Shown in pieces: positions 46,831 through 56,855 of a stretch of DNA of 64,000 nucleotides. The stretch lies in NCBI RefSeq assembly GCF_958979055.1, contig NC_084892.1, forward strand, positions 25,731,001-25,795,000. The letters run 5' to 3'. The notes under the pieces are model-generated. The model saw nothing but the letters and a program-made list of their open reading frames with translations. It was not told the DNA's origin and made no database searches. Source of the stretch: Alnus glutinosa. Taxonomy: Eukaryota; Streptophyta; Magnoliopsida; Fagales; Betulaceae. The position numbers and the translations under genes are program-made. The first letter of the stretch is position 1; every line of letters starts with the position of its first letter.

Positions 46831-47424
46831 CAATTACTTTATTTTCCTACCATTCTCCAAAAAAGTCACCCGGAGTAAAAAGATTAATTGATAACATAAA
46901 GTATAGAGAAGAGAATTTTCTACGAAAGAAACGTAAGTTCGATCAAAAGCATTTGTAAGGAGTGCAATTTGAAAATGTAATAAAATTCATGTTTTCATAA
47001 ATTCATGTGATTATTAAAAACGCAGTTAAACGTTTGGCAAAATCGCAGGTTAGGCTTTTAAAATACTGCGTTTTAAAAAAAGTACCCCATGGCCTGCGAT
47101 TTAAATAAGCACTTTTCTGCGTTTTCAAATCGCAATTTTTAAAAAACGCAGTTTCCAAACGGTTCATTTTTTGAATTTAGTTTAAAATCGCACTTTTTCT
47201 ATACGAAAGCACAATCTCAAACGCACCCTAATATATGAGGGCCCTCGAGATTCTCCTGGCTAGTAATTTATCAGTCTTCGAATTCTTGCATTTCGGGTGA
47301 TATCTCGCTGCCAACACCGACCTTATGACACCAGATTGTACATGGGCTGAAAATAGGCTCATAGTGAGGGTCTATTTTTATATCGTAGGGTTGAACCTGG
47401 GCTTAGAACAAGAACACCTTTTTT
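46641..47424. other. C-D interval: T36 run and MITE remnant
   Basis: A T36 run spans 46795-46830. Positions about 47010-47230 hold facing AAAACGCAGT/ACTGCGTTTT motifs and a right end CAAACGCACCCTA, as in hAT-type TAGGGTGCGTTTG MITEs, but no matching left tip is present. At 47340-47410 there is a diverged copy of the GGGTTGAACCTGGGCTT repeat. Confidence 0.45.
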
Positions 47425-48234
47425 AAATGGGGCTTTCAATATTTGTCAAAGTTTGTCAAGAAAATCCCCGAACACCTTTTTAGCATTACAAAAAGTATGA
47501 AAATATTTTATATGTGAGGTAGACTGCTTTATAGTTTATGCATGAATGTTGTTTCCAAACCATGTATTTTATGGTTTGATAATTGAAAGAAAATATAATG
47601 CTATAGAAATATAAAATAAAAAAGCAGAATAAAGAAAATAAGGATAAGAACTTTACTTAGTTCGGTCTATAACTTACGTTCACAAAATAAAGTACAAATA
47701 TCTACATTATACTCTTATTTCTCTTGAAGAATTTACAATATAAATGATTCTTATTTATAGGGATATAAGGAGAATACAAAAAAAAGTACAAATCAAATTG
47801 AATGTATTTAATTCTGATTTGATTATAATATTATAATCAAATCGTATAATCTCATATATTATCCTACTATATCCAATCATAATTATATGGAGATTATATT
47901 ATTGATCTAACAATAAGGATATTAACAAGAAATCTACACGGGAAGTGTTAAATCATCACTCATCTCAAAAGCTTAAACTAATAATAAGTGATAAATTTAA
48001 TCACTTAATCAATACTCTAACACCCCTCTCAAGTGTAGACCCAGACTACCTTTTAATGGATGATGGCTAACGTGGAATATTTAATTGAAATGTGACATAA
48101 ATAACGAAGTAAATGTTCAAATTCAAGATATTTGGCTCTGATACAATATTAAATTACAACTTATTCTAAAAACTTAAGCTAATAAACATGTACAAAGATA
48201 AATTTAATCACTTATAATCGATAGTTTAATCAGA

Positions 48235-48935
48235 AGCAAGCCAAATCCATTAATGATTGTTTAGCCCGGCTCTTGAGCAGTAGTCCGAGAAGAGAAGAGG
48301 ATTCCCACGCGTGACATCATCTCTCAGCTCAGTTTCCTGATAGAAGAGATCATCAATGACCTATATATAGCGTCAACGTTCTACTTATTAAAGAATTTGC
48401 CATGTCTGCGATTCGGCCGGACTCCCCACCTTCTTGTTAGAGAAGAGGGACCAATATTATTATATAAATAGCCCGACGTAGAAACACATGCAGTACAAAA
48501 AAACACTTAGGAAAATAAAAAGGCAAGGATGCACGAATCAAAATTTTCCATATTCTAATAGATAAGGCCTTAAGGGAGCCGTCGTGCATGTAGCTTTTTC
48601 CACGTACGGTCAAATAAAGGAATGTATTTAATAATATAATTATTCACTTAATCAATGTTTTTACATGAAGCAAACCAAATCCTTGAATGAGCTGTAGTCC
48701 GAGAAGAGAAGAGGATTCCCACACGTGACATCATCTCTCAGCTCAGTTTCCTGATAGATCGAAGAGATCATCAATGACCTATAGCGTCAACGTTATTTCT
48801 ACTTATTAAAGAATTTGCCATGTCTGCGATTTGGTCGGACTCCCCACCTGCCTGCTACACGACGGCGTGTAGCCTCTTCCCCGGTCAAATAAAGGAATGT
48901 ATTTAATAATATAATTATCCACCAAAAAAGATTAA
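48235..48935 (+). repeat. Tandem duplication of the D-type GST promoter (two units)
   Basis: GTAGTCCGAGAAGAGAAGAG, CGTGACATCATCTCTCAGCT, TTTGCCATGTCTGCGATT and GGTCAAATAAAGGAATGTAT occur in the same order starting near 48280 and again near 48690. The second unit is the one next to the gene. Confidence 0.75.
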
Positions 48936-49017
48936 AGAACGAAAGAAAAGCTCCACTACGGAAAAGATTTTAGGCCTGGAGACTTCCTTTGTTAAAATAA
49001 CCTCTTCGATCATTGCT

Positions 49018-49024
49018 TATAAAA
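49018..49024 (+). promoter_or_regulatory. TATA box of GST copy D
   Basis: TATAAAA lies 76 nt upstream of the ATG. It is conserved in B and belongs to a different core promoter from the TATTTAAG of A and C. Confidence 0.5.
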
Positions 49025-49099
49025 GGGCATCAGAGACCCCAAAGGGAGCCAAGCACCAGAAAATAACTGAAGTGAAAGAACACAAAGCGTGACAATTAA

Positions 49100-49846
49100 T
49101 GGCCGAAGAAGTATTGTTGTTTGGTGGTGGGCGAGCCCTTTTAGTCGCAGAATAGAGTTAGCCCTGAAACTGAAAGGAGTGGAGTACATTGAAGAAGATT
49201 TAGGCAACAAGAGTCCTTCGCTTCTCAAATACAACCCCATTCACGGGAAGGTTCCGGTGCTCGTGCACAACGGAAAGCCTATCGTGGAGTCCCTTGTTAT
49301 TCTGGAATACATTGATGAGACGTGGCAGGGGTATCCCATTTTGCCCAAAGATCCTTACGAGAGAGCCACTGCACGTTTCTGGGCCAAGTTCATAGACGAC
49401 AAGGTAATCATATTTTGTCTTAGCTTTCTTAACTAAGTTGTAATGTTTGTATTGTAAATGCCTTCTTGAGTTTTCTTTTGTTATTTTTTCAGTACCTCCC
49501 CGCAGGACTGAAAGCCTTCTTTGGCGAAGAGAAGGGCCGTGAGAAGGCAGTGGAAGAAGCATCTGAGATTCTTAAATTTCTAGAGAAAGAACTCAAGGAA
49601 AAGAGGTTCTTTGGAGGAGAGAGTATTGGAATGGTAGACATTGCCGCTAACATCATAGGCTTTTGGCTTGGAGCTTGTGAAGAAGCTTTGGGGGTAGAGT
49701 TGTTGACAAGAGAGAAAATTCCCAAACTTAGCAACTGGATCGACGAGTTTGTGAGCAACAGTGTTATTAAGGAAAATCTGCCTCCCAGAGACAAACTTGT
49801 TCCCTTTTTGCAAAATCGCTTTGGGAGCACCAATGCTTCAAAATAG
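49100..49846 (+). pseudogene. Tau-class GST copy D, one-base frameshift in codon 10 region
   Basis: Exon 1 is 49100-49403 and exon 2 is 49493-49846, with GT-AG borders. Relative to copies A-C one T is missing in TTTGGTGGTGGGCGAGCCC (A has TTTGGTGTGTGGGC). Translation from the ATG reaches a stop after 18 codons, while the rest of the GST ([15 protein letters not shown] onward) is open in another frame with no in-frame ATG and an upstream TGA. A 6-nt in-frame loss removes Lys-Tyr (VEYIEEDL). Exon 2 is intact to FGSTNASK and stop. It is a pseudogene by this single change, or a sequencing error at that position; everything else looks healthy. Confidence 0.8.
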
Positions 49847-50343
49847 ATGAGTTTACAGCTGGTGCCTTTCACAGTTGGTGAAAATCTAGAGCATAATAAT
49901 CCTCCACTGTAATAAATTGGGCATCTCTATCATATGTGTTTGTAATTTCATTTTGATTTGTGTGTCATGGTATATATCATCATGACTCTTGTTTGTGAGC
50001 TAGCTGCTTGGCCAGCATGGGCAATGCCCGTGCATATTATAATTAAGCATTTGCTTATTTTGGATCCGTCTAAAGGCTTTAAATATTTTTCTTTTTCCTT
50101 TTTCGAGTCTTTCAAATTTATGTCAGTAATAAAATCTATCAACCGTAGATTGTAAATGAACAAAGCTACTTGTGAACTTATTCGTATTCGGCTCGGTTAA
50201 ACTTAGATCGCGCTTGACTCGATTATTAAATGAGCTGGTTGTGAACACGAACTGTACTCGATTATTAAACGATACATACTTGTATAAAACTCGGTTCGGT
50301 TAACATTCGCCAACAAACTCGTATAAGGCTTGACTCGTGTATA

Positions 50344-50344
<1 letters not shown>

Positions 50345-50377
<33 letters not shown>

Positions 50378-51063
50378 TGGATGAATTAAAACTATACTAA
50401 ACCAAACACAACAATACAAACGCTCTAGTAAAAACTAAAAACAAGGGTTCCAACAGGAAAAACACAACTAGCTACATAAATAGCAGCTAAGAACACAAAC
50501 AACAACTAGCTGAAAGAATTCAGCAAACAACAAAGCTACAATTCAACGTCTAAACAACAAAAATCTACTACTGTAAAATTTTGAGATTGTACTTAGGAGG
50601 AAACTTAGCTAGAATCCTCATCTTGACTTCCCATTTTATCTTGGCTAGAATCCCCTCTTCAGTCTTGGAAGCTCTTCCAAGTAATAGAGCATTCATCTGC
50701 ATCCACAAGTGGTATACTGCAGCACCAAGACTTAGCTTGCAAATACTAGTCTTCAAGCTCTTTCCTTGTAGACTCGCAACACTCCAATGCACAACCATAT
50801 CCCAAACATCCGGAGGATCAACCACCAAACATTCAGCTATAAGAGATCTCCATATTCTCTTGCTAAAACTGTAATCAAAGAAAAGGTGGGCTTGATTTTC
50901 TTGTCTATCCTGACAGAATAAACACAGACTATCACCGGTGTACCCCCCCCCCCGCACATCTTCTCTTTAGTAACTATGGCATCTCTAAAAACAAGCCAAA
51001 AAACAAAATCATGCCTAGGAATAACAGCAGGAAACCAAACAATTCTGTATCAATCCACCACAG
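50345..51063 (-). pseudogene. LINE ORF2 C-terminal fragment (zf-RVT) with 3' UTR, part 1
   Basis: The minus-strand frame to 50568 contains SLCLFCQDRQENQAHLFFDY and a KRIWRSLIAE block, the C-X2-C...H zinc-binding region typical of plant LINE reverse transcriptases. Further upstream FPAVIPRHDFVFWLVFRDA also fits. A 3' UTR (50380-50567) runs into a TAA-type simple-repeat tail (50345-50378). The fragment continues beyond copia-2 at 59503-59619. A C12 tract at 50943-50954 sits inside the frame and a TGA precedes the IVWFP motif. Confidence 0.8.
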
Positions 51064-51571
51064 TGTTAGAGACAACCCAGCAGCCCAACGGCTAGTAGCC
51101 GTTGGAGACAACACAAGCTCCAGACTTGCTGCACATCATGTCCATTCAGCAAGTTCTCGAATCTCTTCTTTCCAAATCAGTTCCCCAAATCATGCAATCC
51201 CTCCAATCACGAGATTCAACCAGCGTGCTACGCAAGGAGTATCTCCTCCACACTCTGTCACTCCTCAAATCCTGGAACCAGCTGAGGCTATCAACTATAT
51301 TAAGGAAGTTCCCAATCAGTCCAGAAAATCCTGTGCTTTGACTTACCATACTCTACCTATGTCAGATTTGAGTACGCAGCAAGGCTGCTCTCTCTCAAGG
51401 AAATTTACATCAGCAAATGGCAACATTTCCTGAATGCATAACACCTAGAATTCTCTGTAATTAATCACCATTTATTCTTTCTATATTTGGTTTAGTGTAT
51501 GTATATAAAAGGAGCACTGCTATCCTTGTAAATTTAAGTTGAGAAAATACAATATACCTTCATTATTTTCA
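51064..51571 (+). repeat. copia-2 5' LTR
   Basis: The borders are TGTTAGAGACAACCC and TTCATTATTTTCA. TATATAAAAGGAGC near 51500 is a likely LTR TATA box. Confidence 0.94.
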
Positions 51572-51584
51572 TGGTATCAGAGCC
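51572..51584 (+). other. copia-2 primer binding site
   Basis: TGGTATCAGAGCC directly follows the 5' LTR and matches initiator tRNA-Met. Confidence 0.9.
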
Positions 51585-51612
51585 TTAGGCACGCGCCAAT
51601 CCAACATCCTCC

Positions 51613-54023
51613 ATGGCCTCTTCAACCTCATCTGGTTCCTCCTCATCATCCTCATCCTCATCCTCCACCACCACCACCATCACTGCACCCTTCATTCCCA
51701 ACTTCACTCAATTTATCTCGCTGAAACTCGATAGCAACAATTATTTGATGTGGCAGTCTCAAGTTCTGCCAGTTCTACGCAGCAATGACCTCTTAGGCAT
51801 TGTTGATGGGACAGAGCCAAGTCCTCCAAGGTTTCTAACCAACGAGCAAGGCGAGTCCATTGTCAATCCAGAATATACACTCTGGAACAAAAAGGACCAG
51901 TTCATATTGAGCTGGATCAATGCCACTCTATCTGAAGCAGTTTTGGCCACAGTATATGGTCTAAATACTTCCAGGCAGGTTTGGTCTGCCTTGGCAAGCC
52001 GCTTTGCTTCCCAATCCCGTTCCAGGATTTCTCATATCAAAAGACAACTACAGAGTCTGAAACAAGGTTCCATGACCTGTTCAGATTTTCTCAGAGCTGC
52101 AAAGGTTTGGTCTGATCAACTTGCAGCAGTATGGCGTCCAATTGATGATGAAGATCTGATATCTTACATCATCAGTGGCCTCAACCCCACGTTCAACTCA
52201 TTCATTACTTCTTACATATTTATCACTCGTGACAATTCTCTGACTTTTGAAGAATTTAGGGATGAACTTCTCAATCACGAAATGCTGCTTAACCAGCAAC
52301 AGGCTGCTGCTCCTGATCCTGCTACTTTTGCTTTGTTTACCCAAAGAACAGGTACCAAACCACATCAACTCCATCTGAAGGGCAAGATGTCTCAGCACTT
52401 CAACCCTAGAATGCCTCAACAGTTCAATCCCAGGTTCCCCTCACGTGGGCAGAATCCAAGGTTTTCTGCAAATAACCTTTCTGGAACTCAATATTCAGCA
52501 ACAAACTTCACTGGAAATGGTCCCTCTGGCTACAGACAGCGTACTGACAACCCCAACTTCCACATTGGTGAAAGCTCCACTCAAGGTGCTACCTCCAACT
52601 TCAACAATTCTGTTGATTCAAACTTCAACAAACCTCCTCGACCTCCATGCCAAATCTGTGGCAAAACTAGTCATCAAGCATTAGATTGCTTTCACCGGAT
52701 GGACTTCACCTATCAAGGAAGACATCCCCCCTCGCAGCTGGCTGCAATGGCTGCACAAACCAATGCTATCAGTGAAGATCCCGAATGGTTTGCTGACAGT
52801 GGTGCCAATGCCCACATCACCAACAATCTGAACAACTTGACCATCCAGCAGCCCTTTGAAGGGACTGATACAGTTGAAGTAGGAAATGGATCGGGCCTAA
52901 ATATAGACAATGCTGGTTCAACTCTTATACACACCCCCAACTCTGTTTTCCATCTTAATAAGCTTCTTCATTGTCCAAATGCATCTGCCAATTTAATTTC
53001 CATTCAGCGGTTTTGTGTTGATAATCACTGCTACTTTGTACTAACTGCCTCTCATTTCTTTGTGAAGGACATGATCACCAAGGCCATCCTCCTGGCCGGC
53101 AAGACTGAAAATGGCCTCTATCCTATGCGGTTCAAGGGGAGTTCATTCAAGGCTCGACGGGCTTTGGTAGCTTTGTTAGGAATAAAGACCTCCTCTCTTA
53201 TTTGGCATTTCCGATTAGGACATCCCTCTAGTGATGTAGTTTCTAGAATTGTCAAATCTTTCAATCTTCCTGTCTCCAATTCTGTTTCCAATTCTAATAA
53301 AATAAGCCTTTGTGATTCATGTCAACTTGGAAAGAGCAAAAGATTACCATTCTCTGCATCTAACAGACAAACTATCACTCCTTTGAGCTTAATTCACACT
53401 GATATTTGGACCTCCCCAATTACCTCAATATCTGGTTACAAATATTATGTAATTTTCGTAGATGACTACTCAAGATACACATGGCTATATCCACTTAAAA
53501 CCAAATTAGAAGTCTATGAATGTTTTGTTAAATTCAAATTACTTGTGGAGAAGCAATTTTTTTCCCCCATTCAACAGCTCCAATCCGATGGAGGTGGTGA
53601 ATACACCTCCTCATTCTTCCAATCATTTCTCACTCAAAATGGGATCATCCATCGTAAATCCTGCCCATACACATCTCAGCAGAATGGACTTGCCGAAAGA
53701 AAATTAAGGCATATCCTAGAAACTGGTCTCACACTTTTAGCTCATTCTCACTTGTCAAATAAATATTGGGTGGATGCCTTTCTCACTAGTGTTCATCTCA
53801 TCAATCGGCTGCCAACCCCCACTCTCAATAATGACAGTCCATTTCTTAAATTGCATCACAAGGAACCTAATTATCAACAGCTAAAGGTCTTTGGTTGCAA
53901 ATGCTATCCTTTGCTCCGCCCTCTTGGCCTCCACAAGCTAGAATTCAGGTCCAAGCCTTGCATATTCCTTGGATATTGTCATGCTGGCTACAAATGCCTT
54001 GATCCCATCACTAACAAAGTTTA
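51613..54023 (+). pseudogene. copia-2 polyprotein, N-terminal part (gag, protease, integrase)
   Basis: From ATG 51613, gag shows NNYLMWQSQVLPVLRS, QVWSALASRF and ISYIISGLNPTFNSF. The CCHC knuckle CQICGKTSHQALDC comes next, then protease ADSGANAHIT and LIWHFRLGH. The integrase core follows, with HTDIWTSP, SDGGGEYTS and QQNGLAERKLRH. The frame is cut at codon 804 (NKVY) by the nested element. An open tail of about 49 codons reads into the insert and ends at 54171. Confidence 0.9.
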
Positions 54024-56850
54024 TGTAACGCCCCGCCTTTTACAAAAAGGCGTAAGTGAAAATTTCGATTTTCACGTGACATTACTACAACATCAGAGTT
54101 ATAAATTGGTAGCGGAATATAATTTATCCAACAGACTTGGATTAAATAACACATCAGAGCTTTTAAATTAAATACCTCTAGACATTCATTAGAAAATACT
54201 TAGAACAAATACATGGAAACAGGTGTCCATAGTGACACAAGAGTATACATGGAAATTATTAGCAATCTTGTCAACATAAAATGCTATAAACATAGAAGAC
54301 TACAAACAAAATACGAACTATGTATCTTTAACTTGAAGACCACTCGAGCTCTAATCTTTGTCTATAAACCTGCACCAATGTATATATATATATATAGAAA
54401 TAAAAACACAAAACAATCTAAGTGAGTCCACTGTTTCCCATAATAATATGAATGCTGATTTATTTAATAAAATACCACTTAATGCAAATATGGTTTTATA
54501 GTCACGTATATACGCAATATATAAACCGTGGTAGCTAATCACAGTCATATATTAAATGTATACCTAACCATAAAACAGTAATATGACAGTTTTAAATGCA
54601 AGGCTTAATTATCAATTTTATGCACTCCTCTCGTGAAGGAACCAACGGTCCGGATTAGCGTGTCACGGGAACCAACGGTCCCAGTTGGTAATACCATCAA
54701 CACCCCAGCTGTATTAGCCAACTCTCACATTTATTAGTTTGTTACTGGAATCCAAAGGTCCCAGCAGACTATGAGCCAAAGGTCATAACCCGTTTAATTA
54801 ATTAAGTGTCACGGAAGCCAAAGGTTCCACTGGCAGCCATCACCCCCCCGCTGCATACCAGCTTTGTTATTAACCATTTTAGTTAAAAATAGAAAACATG
54901 TAAGAACACATGCGCAAACAAATAAATAAAGCAGTAAACACAATATCATGGAAAAATCCACCAGCTTCGTTCTCAGTAAGTATAGAGATACTTACAGCCT
55001 TTTGGTGCAATTCTCATAATAGCTCATATTCTGCAATAAATATATGTTTGTACACAAAGTGTTAACATTAATACTCGTGAATATTAATTATATATATATG
55101 TATATTAACATGAGTTTAAGGAACTCAATATCATTGTCATAATTTTTAATTAAACCATATAACAATATTAATTGATTATCTTGGAAGTTAATTTACAGAT
55201 CTTTTAACACCCAAAATCATCAACAAACCCGAACACTTCTCAATACACCACAAATTTGTACCCAAAACCCATATCATTCTGCCAACTATAAAAAAAAACC
55301 ACAATTCAACTCAGCTAATACCCATCAAAATATAGCCATCAGGAGTCAATACCCATGTGTCCAAAATACTATAATCATAACCAATCCAAAATATCTCAGA
55401 ACCGAAACCTCTCCTGCCAACACACACATAGCCGAAACCAACAAGGTACCCAATATCACTATTCAGTTAGGACACCCACAAGAACAGAGTATTCCCCAGG
55501 CTTTGAACTATACGGGTTCTACTCATGAGCCATCATCAACCAACCAAGAATACTACCCACAAATTGAAATACTCAGATTTAGCAAATCCATTTCAAAATC
55601 AACATCAAATTATAATCCATAATACCCATTCTAAATCAGTCCAAAACAGGGAGGAAAAACCAAACACGGTTCAACCGTGATTCAACAACAACAAAATACC
55701 CATCAATTCAACAAAATCTTTACACTAAATACAAACCAGAAATTCACCATAAATCAAATGGAAATCTCAAGAATTTACCTAGCGAATTTTTTTGTTCAAA
55801 GCTAGGGAAAAACCACCGGAAAATCGCACTCCTTGTCACCGGAAAATCGCCACTGGTAGTCGCCGGATTTCCGGCCAGAACCGCCGGAAATCGCGCCTGG
55901 GATCGTCACCGGCAATGACCCACGGAGGATCGGCTCTGGGTCTCGCCGGAGAGTCGGGTTTCAGCCCCGGTTCTTCTGGGTTTCGGATCCTCCTGGGTCC
56001 GACGGGTTTTCTGGCTCCACTGGAAGCTTGGCCTCCGGTCGGGTCTTCTCCGGGCTTCTCCCGGTTTCACTCTCAGCTCCGGTCTCTCTCCCTCTCACGA
56101 TCGGCGTCTCTTCTCTCTCTGATTCTCTCTCTCCCTCTGTTTCGGCCTCTCTTTCAACTCTATCTCTGACTCTCTCCCTTTGTTTCCCTCCATCTCGCCG
56201 TCTCTCACTCTCTCACTCAATCTCCTTTGTCTCTCAGATTAAAGAGAGTAAGGAAGGAATGAGAAAGAAGGAGAAAGGAGAAGAAAGAAAGAAGGAAGAA
56301 GTGCGTGAGTTTCATAAAGGGAAGGAGAGTCTGTTAAATAGGCAGGCAGGAAGTGTGACGTGGAGGAGAATGACGCAGTGGGGCTGACGCAAACATTCAT
56401 ATCTTATTAGCAAAGATATAGATTAAGTGAATCTGTAAAGATATTTCATTAATGATATTTTTATATCGGGTCTTTACCATTTAATAATTCATTAGAATAT
56501 AATTTTAAACCTGTTTTGAATCTAATTCGTTTCATAAATAATGTTAATTTTTAAATAACATTATTATACGGATAATATTATTATACAAAATAAAATAATA
56601 TCTTGTACAATAAATATTTCAAAATAATATTATATATTAATAATATTATTCTACAAAATATTCTCGTATAATAATATTAGAGATATTATTATTCCAATCA
56701 ATTTACTAAATATTTAGGTTTTGGAACAGATAGCACATAAAGATGCAATTTATCAGAATAATGTCGATCAAGCAATTAAAAGTGTGAATTGATCGCCATA
56801 GATCTTAAATTCTATTTAAAACACCTTGTCTTAAAATCTGGGGTATTACA
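54024..56850 (+). mobile_element. Nested TG...CA element, probable solo LTR (2827 bp)
   Basis: It begins TGTAACGCCCCG, ends GGGGTATTACA and is flanked by GTTTA at 54019-54023 and 56851-56855. I see no internal second LTR, primer site or polyprotein, so a solo LTR fits best; a non-autonomous element without coding capacity is the alternative. Two perfect 8-bp hairpins lie at 54034-54052 and 54056-54075. A cluster of GGAACCAACGGTCCC / GCCAAAGGTTCC repeats is at 54640-54830. A GC-rich, CT-rich island is at 55790-56390. A diverged relative is at 30940-32913. Confidence 0.75.
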
Positions 56851-56855
56851 GTTTA

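Larger units (their letters stand above)
47425..50210 (+). repeat. Segmental duplication, half D (matches 40255-43000)
   Basis: It is collinear with half B as described there, and its promoter part is itself tandemly duplicated. Confidence 0.83.

Noticed and set aside
51011-51433. A 140-codon frame at the left end of copia-2 that could be a separate gene.
   Set aside because: It is the 5' LTR copy of the pol tail frame seen at 58995-59364 and starts in the flanking LINE sequence.
55792-56387. Open frames of 125 and 119 codons in the nested element.
   Set aside because: They are GC-rich, CT-repeat-driven frames without any retroelement domain, and they overlap each other in different frames.
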